A DNA stretch of 64,000 bases from Haemonchus contortus (Eukaryota > Nematoda > Chromadorea > Rhabditida > Trichostrongylidae). Below are positions 48,240 through 61,023 of the stretch, one piece after another (position 1 is the first letter of the stretch; each line of letters begins with the position of its first letter). A model generated the notes under the pieces. That model was not told the DNA's origin and did no database searches. It was given only the letters and a program-made list of their open reading frames with translations. The DNA lies in NCBI GenBank assembly GCA_000469685.2, contig LS997566.1, positions 17,861,545 through 17,925,544 of the forward strand. The letters run 5' to 3'. The position numbers and the translations under genes were made by a program.

Positions 48240-50499
48240 CTGCAATTATAGACAGTGAAGACTGGGAGTTTGTACATCTTACAGTAGTAAGAAGAACTCA
48301 ATCGAAACACACACAACTAGACAACTGAAGGTGTTCAATGAAACATTTTTTATATCTCACTTCTTTAGGAGAATTTTGACCCACCCATCTTCTCTTAGAA
48401 GCCCATTAATTGTCGGAATGTTTGAATGATCTAGCAACAACTTATTCTATATTGCTGATTGTTACGTGAACTATTGAGAATTGTAATTTTTTGACATTTA
48501 GCATTCAAAACGAGCTCACCAATTTGATATAAAAACGGATCAATGCTGGATACCAGTTAAAAAATAACAAATAGGAAAAGAACAAGGAAAGTAATGAAAT
48601 TTCAAAGCAGTGCATGGCGCAGTTTCAAAGTAGGGCGGTAGGATGTCAGGAAAAAATCCCTGTCTCCTTTTTACTGACTGAAAAAAAAAACTGGGATAAA
48701 AATTTGAATAGAAGCAGCGGAAATTACAACAAATCAATTAATGAAAACTTCCAGGGAGTACAAGGCGTAAATAACACTTTGAATCAAAATCTGATAATTT
48801 TGCAGGGATATTCTTGGGTTCATTCTTGAAGCAGCACTTACTTTTAGCTCCGTAACTCAATTGTGCACGCTGCACAAGTTTACAGATTTGATATAGTCAT
48901 ACAAGAGAAAGAAAGGGGAAGTCAACGTTTGGTGCATATGATTGGGATGCCCGCTCAAGTGAGCACCGTTAGCTTCAGAATTTGAAGAAACAAGAACAAG
49001 TAAGGACATAAAAAGATAATCTGCTTGAGATGATCCCCATTTTTCATTATCATGAAGTTCAGCTTACTGTTATAGTCAGGTGCTCTAGCCTACACTCGTT
49101 TAAATCCAAAGCGATTAGTTGCCGATCTCGAAGTGGAAGGCATCGCTAACTGAATTACATTGCCCATCACGGACTGTGAAAACTCACCATCCCTTACTCT
49201 TCAAGGAAAAGCTTATAGGAAATAATGCCATAGAGAAACCAATAGAAAAAGTTCTAGGCAAGCAGTTGAAAAGGAGAAGGAAAGTTCTATAAAGTCACAT
49301 TATAAAAATAAAGACAATTAAAAGTAAGAATAAAGGATAAAGCTGTCCCGCGTAAATCAATCCATTTTTGGAATGTGATCCCGTCCGTATTCGACTTTCA
49401 TTCAGAATCGTAGGGACACTTCGACTGCAAACCTGCTCTGTACCTTGAGTCGCGGTAGTTAGACAATGTCCGAATCAAAGCTGTTGTCCTCCCAGACCAG
49501 CATGGCAGCAGTATCCGAAAAGCTTGGTTGGTCTGGGCGAGAACCGATCCGGGCTCGATCTCCGGACCTTGCCTGTGCTCCGTTTGCACTACACCACCCA
49601 AAAAAGGTATTTATAAGAAGACCAACTCCATAGGCACGTTACAATTCCTGAGTACGTAGTAAAACTTCTGCTTCTGTTACTGTTACTATACCAGGTCAAA
49701 GAGCGGCGCTGTGCACTGCTTGAAACGAGAAATTCCAGGCGCTTAACTGACAAAAATTTATTCAGGTTTTGCTTCAGTATCATCAGTTGGAACAGTATCT
49801 TCAGGAGCAAAGGATGGTTAGCCAAAACACAAGGAATGTTAGGACAAAGCTAAAAGAGGCTCAATGCGTATGAAAGCGATCAAAAATGCACAGTAGAAAC
49901 CACGTGATACTGTTTTATGGCTTGAGCCAAAAAGCAGTTTGACGTCAAGCTGGTTAGTAATGTCTCAACAGCGCGTGTTCAAGGTATAATCAGCGTGAGG
50001 CGGACAAAAAGGCTCTCACTCATCAACCGTTGCCAGAGCAACGCTCCCATTAGAGAATGTTTTACTCACCCCATTAAAATTTAGATTACCTCATCCCATA
50101 GTCAAGTCATCAACTTAGCGTTCAACATAAAAATTGGGGATGACATCATGAGCTCTTTATAACCTTCGAGGGGCGGGAGCGTACCACAGAAAAGATGCAA
50201 TACTGCTTGTGTAGCAAAATCGCACAACTATGCTTGACCCTTACTCGCTCGGCCACAATATCGACCGAATGTTGTGCACTGCACCCTTTCAAACCACTGT
50301 ATCTTTCAAGCTGATGACCCACAACAGCTCACAAGAGAGCAAAAGACTTTCAGGCCGTCAGGATTGTTCGGCAGGCTTTGTTTATACGTAACAGAAGAAA
50401 AGATTTGCAAGATTTAATAGTGGACGTATTGGATTAGAACCACAATTGATTGTCGAATATTAGGCAGGACCATTCTCGACATAATTTTAAACAGAAAGC
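48240..50499. other. 5' flank of hif-1
   Basis: This should contain the promoter and any leader or first coding exon, but no ATG-bearing exon with a phase-2 donor could be picked out. A degenerate SINE lies at 49.43-49.60 kb; nothing else was recognised. Confidence 0.35.
49430..49602 (-). repeat. Divergent tRNA-derived SINE copy
   Basis: On the minus strand the head GGGTGGTGTAGTGCAAACGG is followed by GAGATCGAGCCCGGATCGG (degenerate B box), GACCAACCAAGC and GGTCTGGGAGGACAA. The order matches the SINE family but divergence is high. Confidence 0.5.
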
Positions 50500-50660
50500 C
50501 GCTTTGGGAGTGCGTTTGTGTTTGTCGGTGTGTAAGTCAGTGCATGTACTGCGTGTGTTTGATCGAAAATTCATAACTTCTCCCCCATAGGTTATGCTAT
50601 TCAAATTTGAGATACGATCAGTCGGCAGGATGCGAACACTGATGGAAGGTGGTCGGTAAT
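50500..50660 (-). repeat. Single inverted copy of the 36.8-37.4 kb tandem-repeat unit
   Basis: On the minus strand it reads AGTGTTCGCATCCTG, CTCAAATTTGAATAG, GAAGTTATGAATTTTCGATC, then AAACACACGC and ACACACCGACAAACAC. This matches the end of the fourth array unit and its CA-rich tail in the same order. Confidence 0.6.
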
Positions 50661-53069
50661 GATTGCAATCGGTAGGGACCGATCGCCATAGAAGGCCATA
50701 GCCACAGGATCCGTTACGCTGTTCGTGTGAATGAGTGCATCTTAGGTACATTGGTAGGTGATACGGGGTGGAAAGAGACCGTTGATGGTTTTTGATAATG
50801 ACTCATAGAAAATGATATAATTGCTATAAGGAGGCAATGAAGGGAAGAATCACTGCGTGTGGTGATTCTTTCCTTTCCTGGCTCCTTATCAGCAATTATC
50901 ACGCTCTGTGAACAGTGGAATCACGACACCTTGGTGGGTGATGGGAGACGTCGGGGACCGTAGACCGTTCGTGACAAAGACTGATAACAACTGATAGTGC
51001 CTGATGATTGCATCAAGATCACTTCCTATTTTCGCATGGCAAAAGAGCATTACTACATCAGTATGTGATACAGAGTGACTCTAACCCAGATAACGAACTT
51101 CCGATACTGATAATCGCTGAAAAGGCTGATAAGATGAACTGATAACAGCTAAAAATCCGATTAGCTGATGGTGAGGATAAGGATCGAGGAGCCCCAACTT
51201 CTCACGTGGCTAGAAAGATGGGATGAATTGCGTAGCTTGATAAGAAATGAGTGATTAGTGCATTGATAAGATACGAGGAAAGTCAGTACTTTATAAGGAG
51301 AACGTAACTGCTTTCTTACTTGCTATTAGATTACGACGACAATGCCTCAAGATTTGCGATCAATAAGAATCATAGTTCCCGCTTACTGGGGGATTCCTGT
51401 TTACAAATCTGTAGTCAAAAGTGAATCATTTGTTCCGAAAAGATTCAGTCACGCAGATGGGCTCTAAAACGGGAAGGAGCATCACCAGGCGTAATCTGGG
51501 CGACTCTGAGTGGTAATAGATAAGTGAGAAGGGCAGAAGGAATCTTACCTTCTTACTTATCTCTTACCAGTCAGAAAGGCCCAACGAGATATGCTCCATA
51601 AACGAGAGGCCTTATTCGACACACAGCTTGAGCAGCTGGAGTTACCAGTTCGCATTATGCTTTTACAATTGATACTCCGCACTGTGGGCCACGCTACCTC
51701 TCTTGTATTGTTAAAAATAATACAACAATAGCTTATAGCTGAGAACCCCTACCCTGTAGGGACCCACAGAAATGAAGGTGCTAGTGCGCTGGTTTGTACT
51801 TGGGCTAATATGATCACAACTTTACGCTTCATTATGAGCCGTGACGAAGGCCATGAATCAATCTTACTTCCTTGCTCACCTCTGCCGACTTGATTACGGC
51901 TTATTCGAATACTGCGTGAGTAAAAAAATGCGTGCCGGCAATGAGAGAGAAGTAGTCACCTGCGCCTTTTCATTGATTCGCGCCGAGCAAAGATTGAGAA
52001 CGCACTTTCGCCTAGATCTCTAGATTGAAATTGCAAATGAGCATAAAGCGCTTCTGGAAATTTAATCAAAACAGATAGTTGATGTGCTAAAGTACAGCTT
52101 GCTCAAAGCCGTGTAGCAGCCTAGAAATACAAAACTCGTGAATGCATTTACTGATATATGAAAGGTCGCAAGGGAGCGTCTCCGCGAGTAGGGACCGCTG
52201 ACTGCGATTAGTCCCGACCGATCTATGGAGATAAACATCGCGAAAAAGAGTAAGAAGGCACTACTTTGGCAATGAATAGGGACTGTATACACTTCTAAAC
52301 AGTTTTTTCTTTTTTGAGATCGTCGTCTTAACCTGCCATTCTTCAAAATCCTAAAGACGCTACAAACTGCTCAAGTCCAGATTGCAACCTCCATAGAAAC
52401 CATGAATTATACAAGATAAGATATACGGAACGGTTCTAAACCGCCAGTGATTGCTCGGTTTTATAAGTGCAACAAGAGCCATACTAGCTCTCATACTCTT
52501 GAACCACCCATTTTTTATCAAAATCGTGTTCAAAGATTCATTAGTCTTTCATAACCTCCCTTCCCTTTCTCTCATAGACTTTGAGCTCGCGAGAGTAACA
52601 TCAGGCTAAATCTAGAATAATTGAGCATTCAATCCACATCTTCGCATACTCATGTGACGTAGATAAATGAGAACGGCACTATTTGCGTCACACTTTAAAA
52701 CACACTTTTAAAAATATGAAAATTGCTATTATAAAAAAACTGCTTTGAGCAGTCGAATATTGACCAGGATAAAGAAGTAATATTCAAAAACTTAAAATTT
52801 TCTTTTGCTGGGGAATTACTTGAGTGAGAAAGTCTGGTTCCAGCCCGCATCGAGTCCCACGCACGCAATCTCCAAAAAACCTGGCCCTGTGGCCTCTGAG
52901 GGTAGCACGTGGGACACAATTACGGAGAAAAATGAGCTCGACAAGCACTAATAGGGTTCCAAAACAGGTTTGGACGACGTACACACCCAAAAGTGGCCGT
53001 GATACGATGGTCTTGTTGAGGCTACGTCATTCACGATGAAGCTTTAGGACTGCGACGAATAGCATGCTT
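50661..53069. other. Unassigned DNA
   Basis: No exon recognised. Several short inverted motifs of the type TGATAACA/CTGATAAG recur between 50.95 and 51.25 kb but form no clear array. Confidence 0.3.
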
Positions 53070-53253
53070 ATGTGGGAGGCACTCAAACGCTTACAGACAC
53101 ATAATCTCGTACAAACCCTTTCTTATGACGCTTCTTGAGCCATATATTTCTTAAAACCCGCAGATTTTCGCACTACTCTGAACCATAACTTCCATCATTT
53201 CACTTAGGCTAGACACCTCCGGCTTAACCTGAACTGTGTCCTTAACGTCTTTG
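53070..53253. mobile_element. Partial MITE copy, GGCACAGTTCACGATA family
   Basis: It ends CTGAACTGTGTCCTTA and contains ACACATAATCTCGTACAAAC, TTTTCGCACTACTCTGAACC and ATAACTTCCATCATTT, in the same order as the 38.5-kb copy. No left terminal repeat was found. Confidence 0.5.
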
Positions 53254-54900
53254 CAGCCATTCGAGCCACAGTTTGGAAAAATCCGAGGTTTTTAGTATCA
53301 ACTGCTACAAATTGCGCCTACTAAATCGCGAAACTTTTATGCGATTATTTGATAGAGGTGAGGATGCAAAAGGAGAAGTGACCATATTTAAGTGTATTAC
53401 CAAAAATGCATCTTCACCACAATCCGGGGTTCGTTTCTTCAAGGGGAATGAGTTTGGAAACGCTCGAGTCTCCGCTACAGCTGCCTCGTACAGAACATAA
53501 TGAATGTCATGCCAAAATCGACTAATCACCGCTTTCTTTTCATAAGAATGCAGTGCGTTTTCTGCTCTCAAAGTACATGTATTTATAAAGCAATATTGCC
53601 ATAAAACTCACAGCTGCAGATAAGACGTTTTTCGAGATGGAGCTTCCGAACATACTTCACTACACTGAACGCGAAACCATGACTCAAATTTAGCCAACTA
53701 CAGGCTGATATGTGGAAAATTGGAAGGCTTGATTAGAGCCACCGAAATTGCTAGAGGGAAAAATGTTGGAACTAGTTGTTCCTCTTGCCAAAAAGAAAAT
53801 CAATTCAAGTGGTATTGGAGATAATAAATGTAATAGTATCAAAGCTAACAGAGCTCATATCATAAAAACAATCTAACGCATTACACAAAGCAATGTGAAG
53901 TGTACATCACTTGTTAGATCAAACAGATAGCAAGCGGATGGTTGCAAACACACATGCGCATCTTTTGCAACAATTATATAGCTTACTATTTCGCTGCAAG
54001 CGCGAGGCAGCCCCAATTAGATGGAAAAATAATGAGACCATGACGCTATGCAGACCTCTCAATTAATCGAATAAAAACTCAAAAAAAAATGAAAAAAAAA
54101 GCATTGAAAAAAGACTCATCACGTATCTATTAAAAGAAGAGTCCTAACAAAACTTCTGCCCAAACATCAGTGACTTTATAGTTATATCTGTAGTCTCACA
54201 TGGTGCTTTTTGGTTTTTTTTTTGCTTACCGTTTCTGATGAGCCTTTTGGTTAAAACTCAGTAGAACGTCAAGCCTACGATGTGTCTCAATTCAGAAGGA
54301 CATGGACCCACGGCCTACGATGGTTGTGACATTAATGGCAAAGCGTGGGTTAAGGCGAAGACGAGAAAAGAACTTATAAGCCGATTCGTCAGAATGGAGC
54401 TTCTGGGGCAAAGTAAACACAACAGTTCCTCTTAACCATTTGTCGAGTTAAACAAAACAAAAACGGTGGACGTTAAACAAAAACATATATAATGTGTATG
54501 ATGTAGTATTTATAAAATTTATATTAAACCCCAAATGTTAATAGAAATTCGTGTGTTTGCGGATCTCAGATAAATAAATTTCCATATGTTTGAAGCCCCA
54601 AATTATGGAAACTTTGAGGCACTACTCATTGAAGAAAAGTTATAATCTATGGATAAATATGTCATGATAACAGCCCATCCAATGGAGCGTTCCCGGGAAC
54701 CCCCTTTCAATTTTAGCCGCTCCTCTACTTTTTTACAGCTCACAGTAATCCAAATGGTTAACGCTCATTTTGTCGACTGGCTCTTAAAAATGAAAAGCTG
54801 AAAGTTTGCGAGAAAAGTTGTACAAGAAGCATGTGAACTTCTATTAAACTTTCACCGGTAGACACCTAACCGTAGACACCTAACCTTAGAAAAAAAACGC
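53254..54900. other. Unassigned DNA
   Basis: An 88-residue minus-strand ORF at 53305-53571 is protein-like but without a recognised domain or clear splice sites. Poly-A tracts lie near 54085. No other feature seen. Confidence 0.25.
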
Positions 54901-54929
54901 GGCAAACCAGATTCTCAAGGACGATAAAA

Positions 54930-55780
54930 ATGGCAAACCACCAAAAAATCGCGGCCTGACACAAGCAGAATAGCGAAAATTACCGCTTCGAAGCTGTTGA
55001 GCTGAAACAATTTATGCAGTATTGCTAAGCGCCAACTAGCCAAGAAGTATGACAGCGTTATCTTTGGAACTAACTAGGCTTCATGGACGAAGAAGTACAG
55101 GAAGAAGCAGAATTCAAGATCTGAATAGTTGCAAAAGAATCTAACTTAAGACCACATATAGACGTTTCAAGAAGATTTCTCGTGACCACGGGTTGATCTC
55201 GTGGATTCGTACTTACCTCTCTCAATCTAGCACAACATCTGAGAAAGTGAAGGTTACCACACCTTAATTTCCTAAATAAAGCTGTCAGGAGCGAGAAAAC
55301 AGGATACCTCAGAACATGTACCTGATGTGATGTTCCGTCTAAAAATCAAACATGATTTGTACACGGATGACTATGGGAAGGGATGCTTTCTTCCTTACAT
55401 GTCTAACTACATGGATTAAACTACACAGAACTAGCCCAATCGGATCAATCGGATCCATTACAGCTACGTGAAAAAGGGAAATCAGTTGCTTCGTGGATAA
55501 AGCATCAACTACGTGGTGAAGTACAACCCTTCAAACCTCCTTGAGGCACATTTCGGGTATACGTGTGGTGTAAGCGGAAGACTGACATGCCGGATCACCC
55601 GTTTTCTTTTCAAAATGATCAAATATTGCTTGAAAACTCCTTGCATATTGTCTCAGTGGATGCCCCAAAAAAAAGTTTCAAGGAAATTCGACGGTGGCAT
55701 GATCAAAGGCACTTGAGAACAACGTGGCTTTCTACACATTCCCAGCTTTTCTTGGTGAACGTTTTTGTTTTAAAAAAGTA
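54930..55780 (+). pseudogene. Possible decayed transposase remnant
   Basis: Broken plus-strand frames include RQLAKKYDS, TKKYRKKQNSRS, FRLKIKHDLYTDDYGKG and QNDQILLENSLHIVSVDA, in an order loosely like a Tc1-type transposase (helix-turn-helix, basic linker, catalytic core). Stops interrupt every frame. No catalytic DDE set could be assigned and no terminal repeats were found, so this is tentative. Confidence 0.2.
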
Positions 55781-56227
55781 AAATATAGCTGACCGAAAAT
55801 CGAGTGGAATTTTTCTGAATAGGTGTCACTGAAAGAAAGGGTAGAAATGATTTAGAAATAAATACCACAATACTACTTAGCGCGTGTAGAATATTTTTTG
55901 TTCAAGAGTGCGAGGCGAGAAGATTGGTGCCAAGAGGTAATTTCAAGGACTTGCAAAATACAGTGAGTAGCAAATACAGCAGAGCATGCTCACACAGCAA
56001 GAAATCACGAATATGGGTGCAGTTATTCATTATTCGAAAGCGCATATTTAAGAAAAAGGCTGCCTAAAACATACAATTATGACCGACGCAGAAAACATGG
56101 CGTTAGCCACCCGCGAGCATGGCTTACTCGCTGCGAAAACTGATCTGTCAAAGGCAGCTGCGGCTATGTGAGCGCAACAATATCTGTAATTCGCATAGCG
56201 CGGAGTCTGAACGTGGAAGACTGCTTT

Positions 56228-56885
56228 AGAGGCACCGTTCACTTAAATTTGTGTAATCCAGATTATGATGAAAAATGGAAGACAAGATCGAAACTAGTGC
56301 GACTGAGGTGGAAAAACTGCGTGCATCGGTGTTTCCAAAGTGACCGAAAAACCGTTAAAAAGGGGACTGGACGAGAATGAAACAAGAAAAATGAAGAAGA
56401 TGGGGCGCCCGGACGAGCTAAACAGTGCGTTTCACTGCGCGCGTGTGGGTCCTGGTGCGAATAACAGACAATGGTAAGCCAAAATTCATTCATTCATAAG
56501 CATAAATAAACAAAAAAAACCCCAGTAACAGCAAAAGTAGCTCACCTTTTCCAGCCTCTAGGAGTAGGAAATTAAATAAGGGATCGCGGCAGCAAAAAAA
56601 TAGAGGAAAAAAGAATGGGAGGAAAACGTCGCCTAATCACTCGGCGATTAGCTGATTGTGCGTGGGTCCTAGAACGAATAATAGCAATCTGTGTTGTCTC
56701 GACACTCGTCTAACGTGACACCGATCGAGAGGCGGGAACGCGAACTACAGCAACAACGGGGCTTCCACTATGCCCTAAGCGCCGAGATTGTGGAAGCGAG
56801 AGGGTCCCTTCTACCTCCCATGGGGGGCGCTGAGTATTCCTAAAGGGAGAACTCAGTAACCTTTTTATCGTGAACGGTGCCTTTA
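56228..56885. mobile_element. MITE with variant GGCACCGTTCAC ends
   Basis: The left end AGAGGCACCGTTCACTTAA and the right end TATCGTGAACGGTGCCTTTA are inverse to each other and share the CGGTGCC variant not seen in other copies, so they belong together. An internal duplication, GTGTGGGTCCTGGTGCGAAT near 56440 and GCGTGGGTCCTAGAACGAAT near 56660, is also present. Confidence 0.6.
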
Positions 56886-56979
56886 AGAGTCCGCCAGTGC
56901 GCCTTATGAACGTGCGTCCGACCGACGGCGGCGCTCGCACGCGTGAGCATGCTTGGAAGGCCCACCGGCGGACTCTGAA
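56886..56979. repeat. Short GC-rich palindrome
   Basis: AGAGTCCGCCAGTGCGCCTT (56886-56905) and AAGGCCCACCGGCGGACTCT (56957-56976) are inverted with about two mismatches. The segment abuts the preceding MITE. A similar right arm (GGCCGGCGGACTATGAAA) is at 26.88 kb. Confidence 0.5.
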
Positions 56980-56989
56980 AGCAGCCGTG

Positions 56990-59900
56990 TGTAACCAGTG
57001 CTCCCTCTGATTTTTTTCCTTATAGAAGGTAGAGATGCTCCTGTGCCCATTAGTTTCGGAGGACTGACTAGTCCGTAAGCCTAGAAGGTGCATTGTGTTA
57101 ACCAAACTCCTGCACCTCATTAATGTCGATTCGTAGAAAAACGTTGAGAAGCCCTAGTAAGTTGCGAAAAAAAAACCACGCTCGTAGACCTTCCACATAT
57201 CACACCGAGCTGAAAATCAATTACCAGCTGAAAATGGAAGGGGTGCTCATCTTGTTGGAAAGCCTATTCCTGACTAGTCAAACAATACCAAGCAAAAGTG
57301 ATGCGATTTTTCTTTTGTTTCAATAGCGAAAGGAACATTTTGAAAACATCGATATTTATAGTGCAAAGTGAGTGTAAAATGCGATGCTACTGTAATATTG
57401 CCAAACAACTGGCATGGATGTAAAAACCAAGGCAAGTCGGGAACGACCTTGCTACGGGGGGCGCATAAAGTGGATAAGCTATTACCATGGTGAAAGTCTA
57501 ACTCGAGACCTCGCGTTTGGTATGAATGGAAGGAGGCGTACTTGTCTTAGAAGCATCTCAGGTTGATTAGCAAAAAATGGGAAGGAAAGACGATCCTAGA
57601 CATGAAAATTTAGGGATGGTAACAAACAGCACCAAACATATTCAGGGAAACACTCTAACCCTCTCACACCGGCAACGGAAAAAGGGTGGCGAGGCTTAGG
57701 CAGTTATCTACCATTTGAAAAAAAGAACCAGCCCGAAATTTAGCATGAAGGAAACCAAAAAATCAAAAAAAAAAGAAAATCAAAGAAAATTTGTTGAAAC
57801 TGACTACACCGTCGACGTAAAAAGTCAATGTCAGTCAAAAAGGTAACAGGCGCTGAACACCCCGTACTTTATAGAAAAAAAAATGAAAAACGTAAACATA
57901 AAGTGCAAATAAATGACAAAACAAACGGAAATCAAATACAGTCTAGCATAGACTGACCTTTTTCGAGTGTCAGAAGAATCCATCATTCTTGTCGAACACT
58001 GAAATGAATGCGGAATACGGTATAGTGGGTGGAAGTCGGTAACTTCTGGGTTCCAATTCCCAGAAGTTTGCCCTGTTTCGCTCAGCTTCTACTGAAAATA
58101 ACGAGAAAAATGTTCCCGATTTCAAAAAAAAGAACGTAAAACGTGGTTAGAATGAAAAGTATGGTGATTAGGTAATCGATATAATTATATTACCAGAAAA
58201 AGGTATGAGTTACAAGAGAACTAAATTTGGAAGCCATTAAAAACACGAGAACTGAACTGGAGAGTGAGAAACGCCAGCCACCTTATCAACGATGCAATGG
58301 ATCGATACGAAAACGTGTGAATAAATCAATTAGGGGCGGGACTGATAGCGCGATTCCACCATGGCTAGGTTCAAATGATCCATAAATCACGGTTTATAAT
58401 TTTGCGATAGGTAACGAAAATGACGACAGAACAGTTCCACGACGTTCATAATCAACGATTTCTGCCCATGTTCAGAGTCCTACAGGCTAAAGAAAGGGCC
58501 AGCCAGCGTCCAGGACAGTGTAAACGAAATTTCGAGGTAGAAGCAAGTCATTAGCAGATTCGAATGCTTGGAAAAAGTGATTAGCTGATCTATGGGTCAC
58601 CGAGGTCTAAAATGGAGCCAGCTGACTACCCCACCTGTGCTGACGGCAGTAGAGGTTACAGTCGGCATGAGGTTTTTATGAGAATGCAGGAGGAAATGTC
58701 TGCCATCAACGGGGAAGTTCCAGGGACAGAAACACTCCAAACATAATTAGGCAGAAAAAAAACTCGAAAAAAAAACTGAAAAGGGTTGTAATACCAAAGT
58801 AAGACCAATAGTTTCCCATAGTTCTTCCCCAGGGACTTTTGTTTGTTTTCATACACCCAACAGGCACTCCACAGAGGATATCAAGGAAGTTTGCGAACTG
58901 CAGTGCCCGTTCAATAAACAAAAAGCGGGGCGGACTGCCGTGCGAGGATCACGGGGGGAGAGTTTCGCGGGAGGCCACCGAACGCATCCTTAAAAACTCG
59001 TTTACGCGACCTACGTCCTTCCGTTTCTCTTGAAAGGTAAAAAGCAAGCGTTTCACTGTATTGATTGGCTGGAGCAATCAATATGAGAATTGTGAAGTTT
59101 ATAAAACTAAAACAAACCGGCTTGCACTCGAATCATTCATGTATACATTCAAAACAAAAAGTTGGCCCAAGAGAAGAAGAAAACTAGTTTCAATAGGCTG
59201 GCTGATGCAACGCAACCACAATTGCCGAAACGCCACAATGCATAAGGGAAAGGAAGTTTTCCAGAACATTTCAAAAATCTGTCCGAAAGAAACCCTACGA
59301 TAGCAGACAATTGAAAGTTTAAGTTCTCTACTCAAGCTTGGCATAACAAATTGAAGGGGAAAAAGATGGAAAGACCTTAAGGTGGAATAAAATGCAACAA
59401 ACGCATATTTCCACGGGCAAAACGATTCAATCTACGATAGAAGTTTATTTGAACAAATACGACCTGTATATACGATGCATAAAAAACCTAAGGCAAGGAC
59501 ATTTGCAAAAGAACCATAAAGCCAGCTGACAAGCAGGTGTTCAAACGCAGGACCCCAGCCCAGAATGCTGTAGAGATGGATCCCGGCGCTAAATTTTTGT
59601 TTTCTTGTTGGGAATGGATGCAGGTGAGAAATGTTTAAGGGTAGCAGTTGTCAAGGAAAGAACACCGTCGCTAAGTATTATAAGGCGTACCGTACCGGAC
59701 TACCGAACGAACATCCTTGACGTCAGTAAGGAAAGTCAGTCTGCAACTGCGGACCGTGCGCTGCCCACACGTACGACAAGACGGAACGACAAGACGGGAA
59801 ATCAAGCGAGGCAGTGAGGCTATCTCTACTAGGGTAACATACAACCTCTGATCTCTGGTCTCCGCTTCTGCCCCATGCAGTACCTCAAGTAACTAGAGTG

Positions 59901-60270
59901 GCAATTTTTCTTACCTTTTTCTTAATTTTTTTATTTATTTTTTGGTTACTTACCACCTACTCCCTCAACTTGAAGTATAACTATTGGCAGACTATTGATA
60001 GACCTATGCGAGTTTATTAGAATTAAATTCACCCACCGAGCTCATCTGTCAGTCAACAAGTAACTCAGCTAGGTAATCCTAAACAAATCCGCTGGAATGG
60101 TGGCAAAACCGTCTGGTTTTCAGTCTTAATTGGGAATATTACTTACCTAAACGCCTGTACTGAACACCTTGAAAAAATAAATAAAAAACGAGACCACATA
60201 ACTAGTATGGGAAGCTAAGAAGAGGAGAAGCGACTGGCAAAAAGTGCCTGGAATCGTGAAGGCTACCACG
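56990..60270. other. Unassigned DNA
   Basis: Short ORFs only. A perfect 10-bp-stem hairpin (AACTTCTGGG/CCCAGAAGTT, loop TTCCAATT) lies at 58041-58068 and looks like an eroded tRNA T-arm or SINE piece. Homopolymer A runs are frequent around 57.7-58.8 kb. Confidence 0.3.
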
Positions 60271-60279
60271 GAACGGCAA

Positions 60280-60490
60280 AAGTGCAACGAGCGGACAGCC
60301 CGAACATGCATGCGGTCGAGGCGCCGCCGCCGTAACGCTAAGCAGCGCAGCCGCCGAGGAGGGTGCAGAGTACGCCCGCGGCGAAATCGCGTCACAGGAC
60401 GACGTCGCGCCGCCGCCACCTGCGGCTGGCGCTCTTTGCTCTGTGTGGCGCCGCGACGACGGTTGGACGTCATCGTCGGAATTGAGCCGA
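60280..60490. other. GC- and CpG-rich island
   Basis: A sharp local rise in G+C with many CGCCGCCGCC-type triplets, against AT-rich surroundings. It gives arginine-rich frames on both strands, which I regard as by-products. It lies just past the stop codon of the minus-strand gene at 60.6 kb. It could be a regulatory island or a decayed coding segment. Confidence 0.4.
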
Positions 60491-60605
60491 CGAACTAGGA
60501 CGGGAAAAAGCTAATGAAGGCGCAGCTGTGGGAGGAGGAGGGGAGGGAGAGGGAGAGGGGATTAAAGAAAACACCGTATAAATGAAAGAAATGGTGCACT
60601 TAAAG

Positions 60606-61023
60606 TTAATCGAATGCCCTGACATGCATTCCACTGTGATTTGAAAACATGGAATCATTGAAGAGTATTTGATTCGTAGTAATGGAATACGGGACTACGC
60701 AGCGCTCGTAGTTTCTGGACTCCAGATCAAACTTATTAAGGGAACGCAATATTCGATCCTGGGGAGTGAGAGGCTTGATTTGCTGGAATGGGTTCATACC
60801 CGAAATGCTGCGATATGAACTATCTACCGCAACCGAATTTGTGGTTCTAGCCATCGAAAATATGGAGAAATCCGCGAGCGGGGTGCCTGAAGTCACCTTT
60901 TTTTGCTTCCCTGAAGCCTGCTGATTAGGCAAAGAGTAAGGTGGCTGAGGCGAGCAATTAAGGGTGAGATGCTTCTTTACCTCGTGTATCTTCAGACATA
61001 ACTTTCACACCTACATCATGATT
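60606..61023 (-). CDS. Unrecognised protein, two 3'-terminal exons
   Basis: The minus strand has an acceptor (CTGTTTCTAG) followed by a 43-bp exon, NHDVGVKVMSEDTR, and a donor (GAG|GTAAAG). After a 70-bp intron with a GGCTTCAG acceptor, a 305-bp exon (60910-60606) continues in phase and ends in a TAA stop. The joined peptide has a basic start (KQKKVTSG), a middle part with ADFSIFSMARTTNS and NPFQQIKPLTPQDRILRSL, and ends MHVRAFD. I recognise no domain, signal or membrane segment. Short intron, matching phases and natural composition support a real gene end. Upstream exons were not found. Confidence 0.4.

Noticed and set aside
60147..60498. Arginine-rich ORFs on both strands
   Set aside because: They come from a GC-rich triplet-like island; opposite-strand openness and composition point to a by-product.
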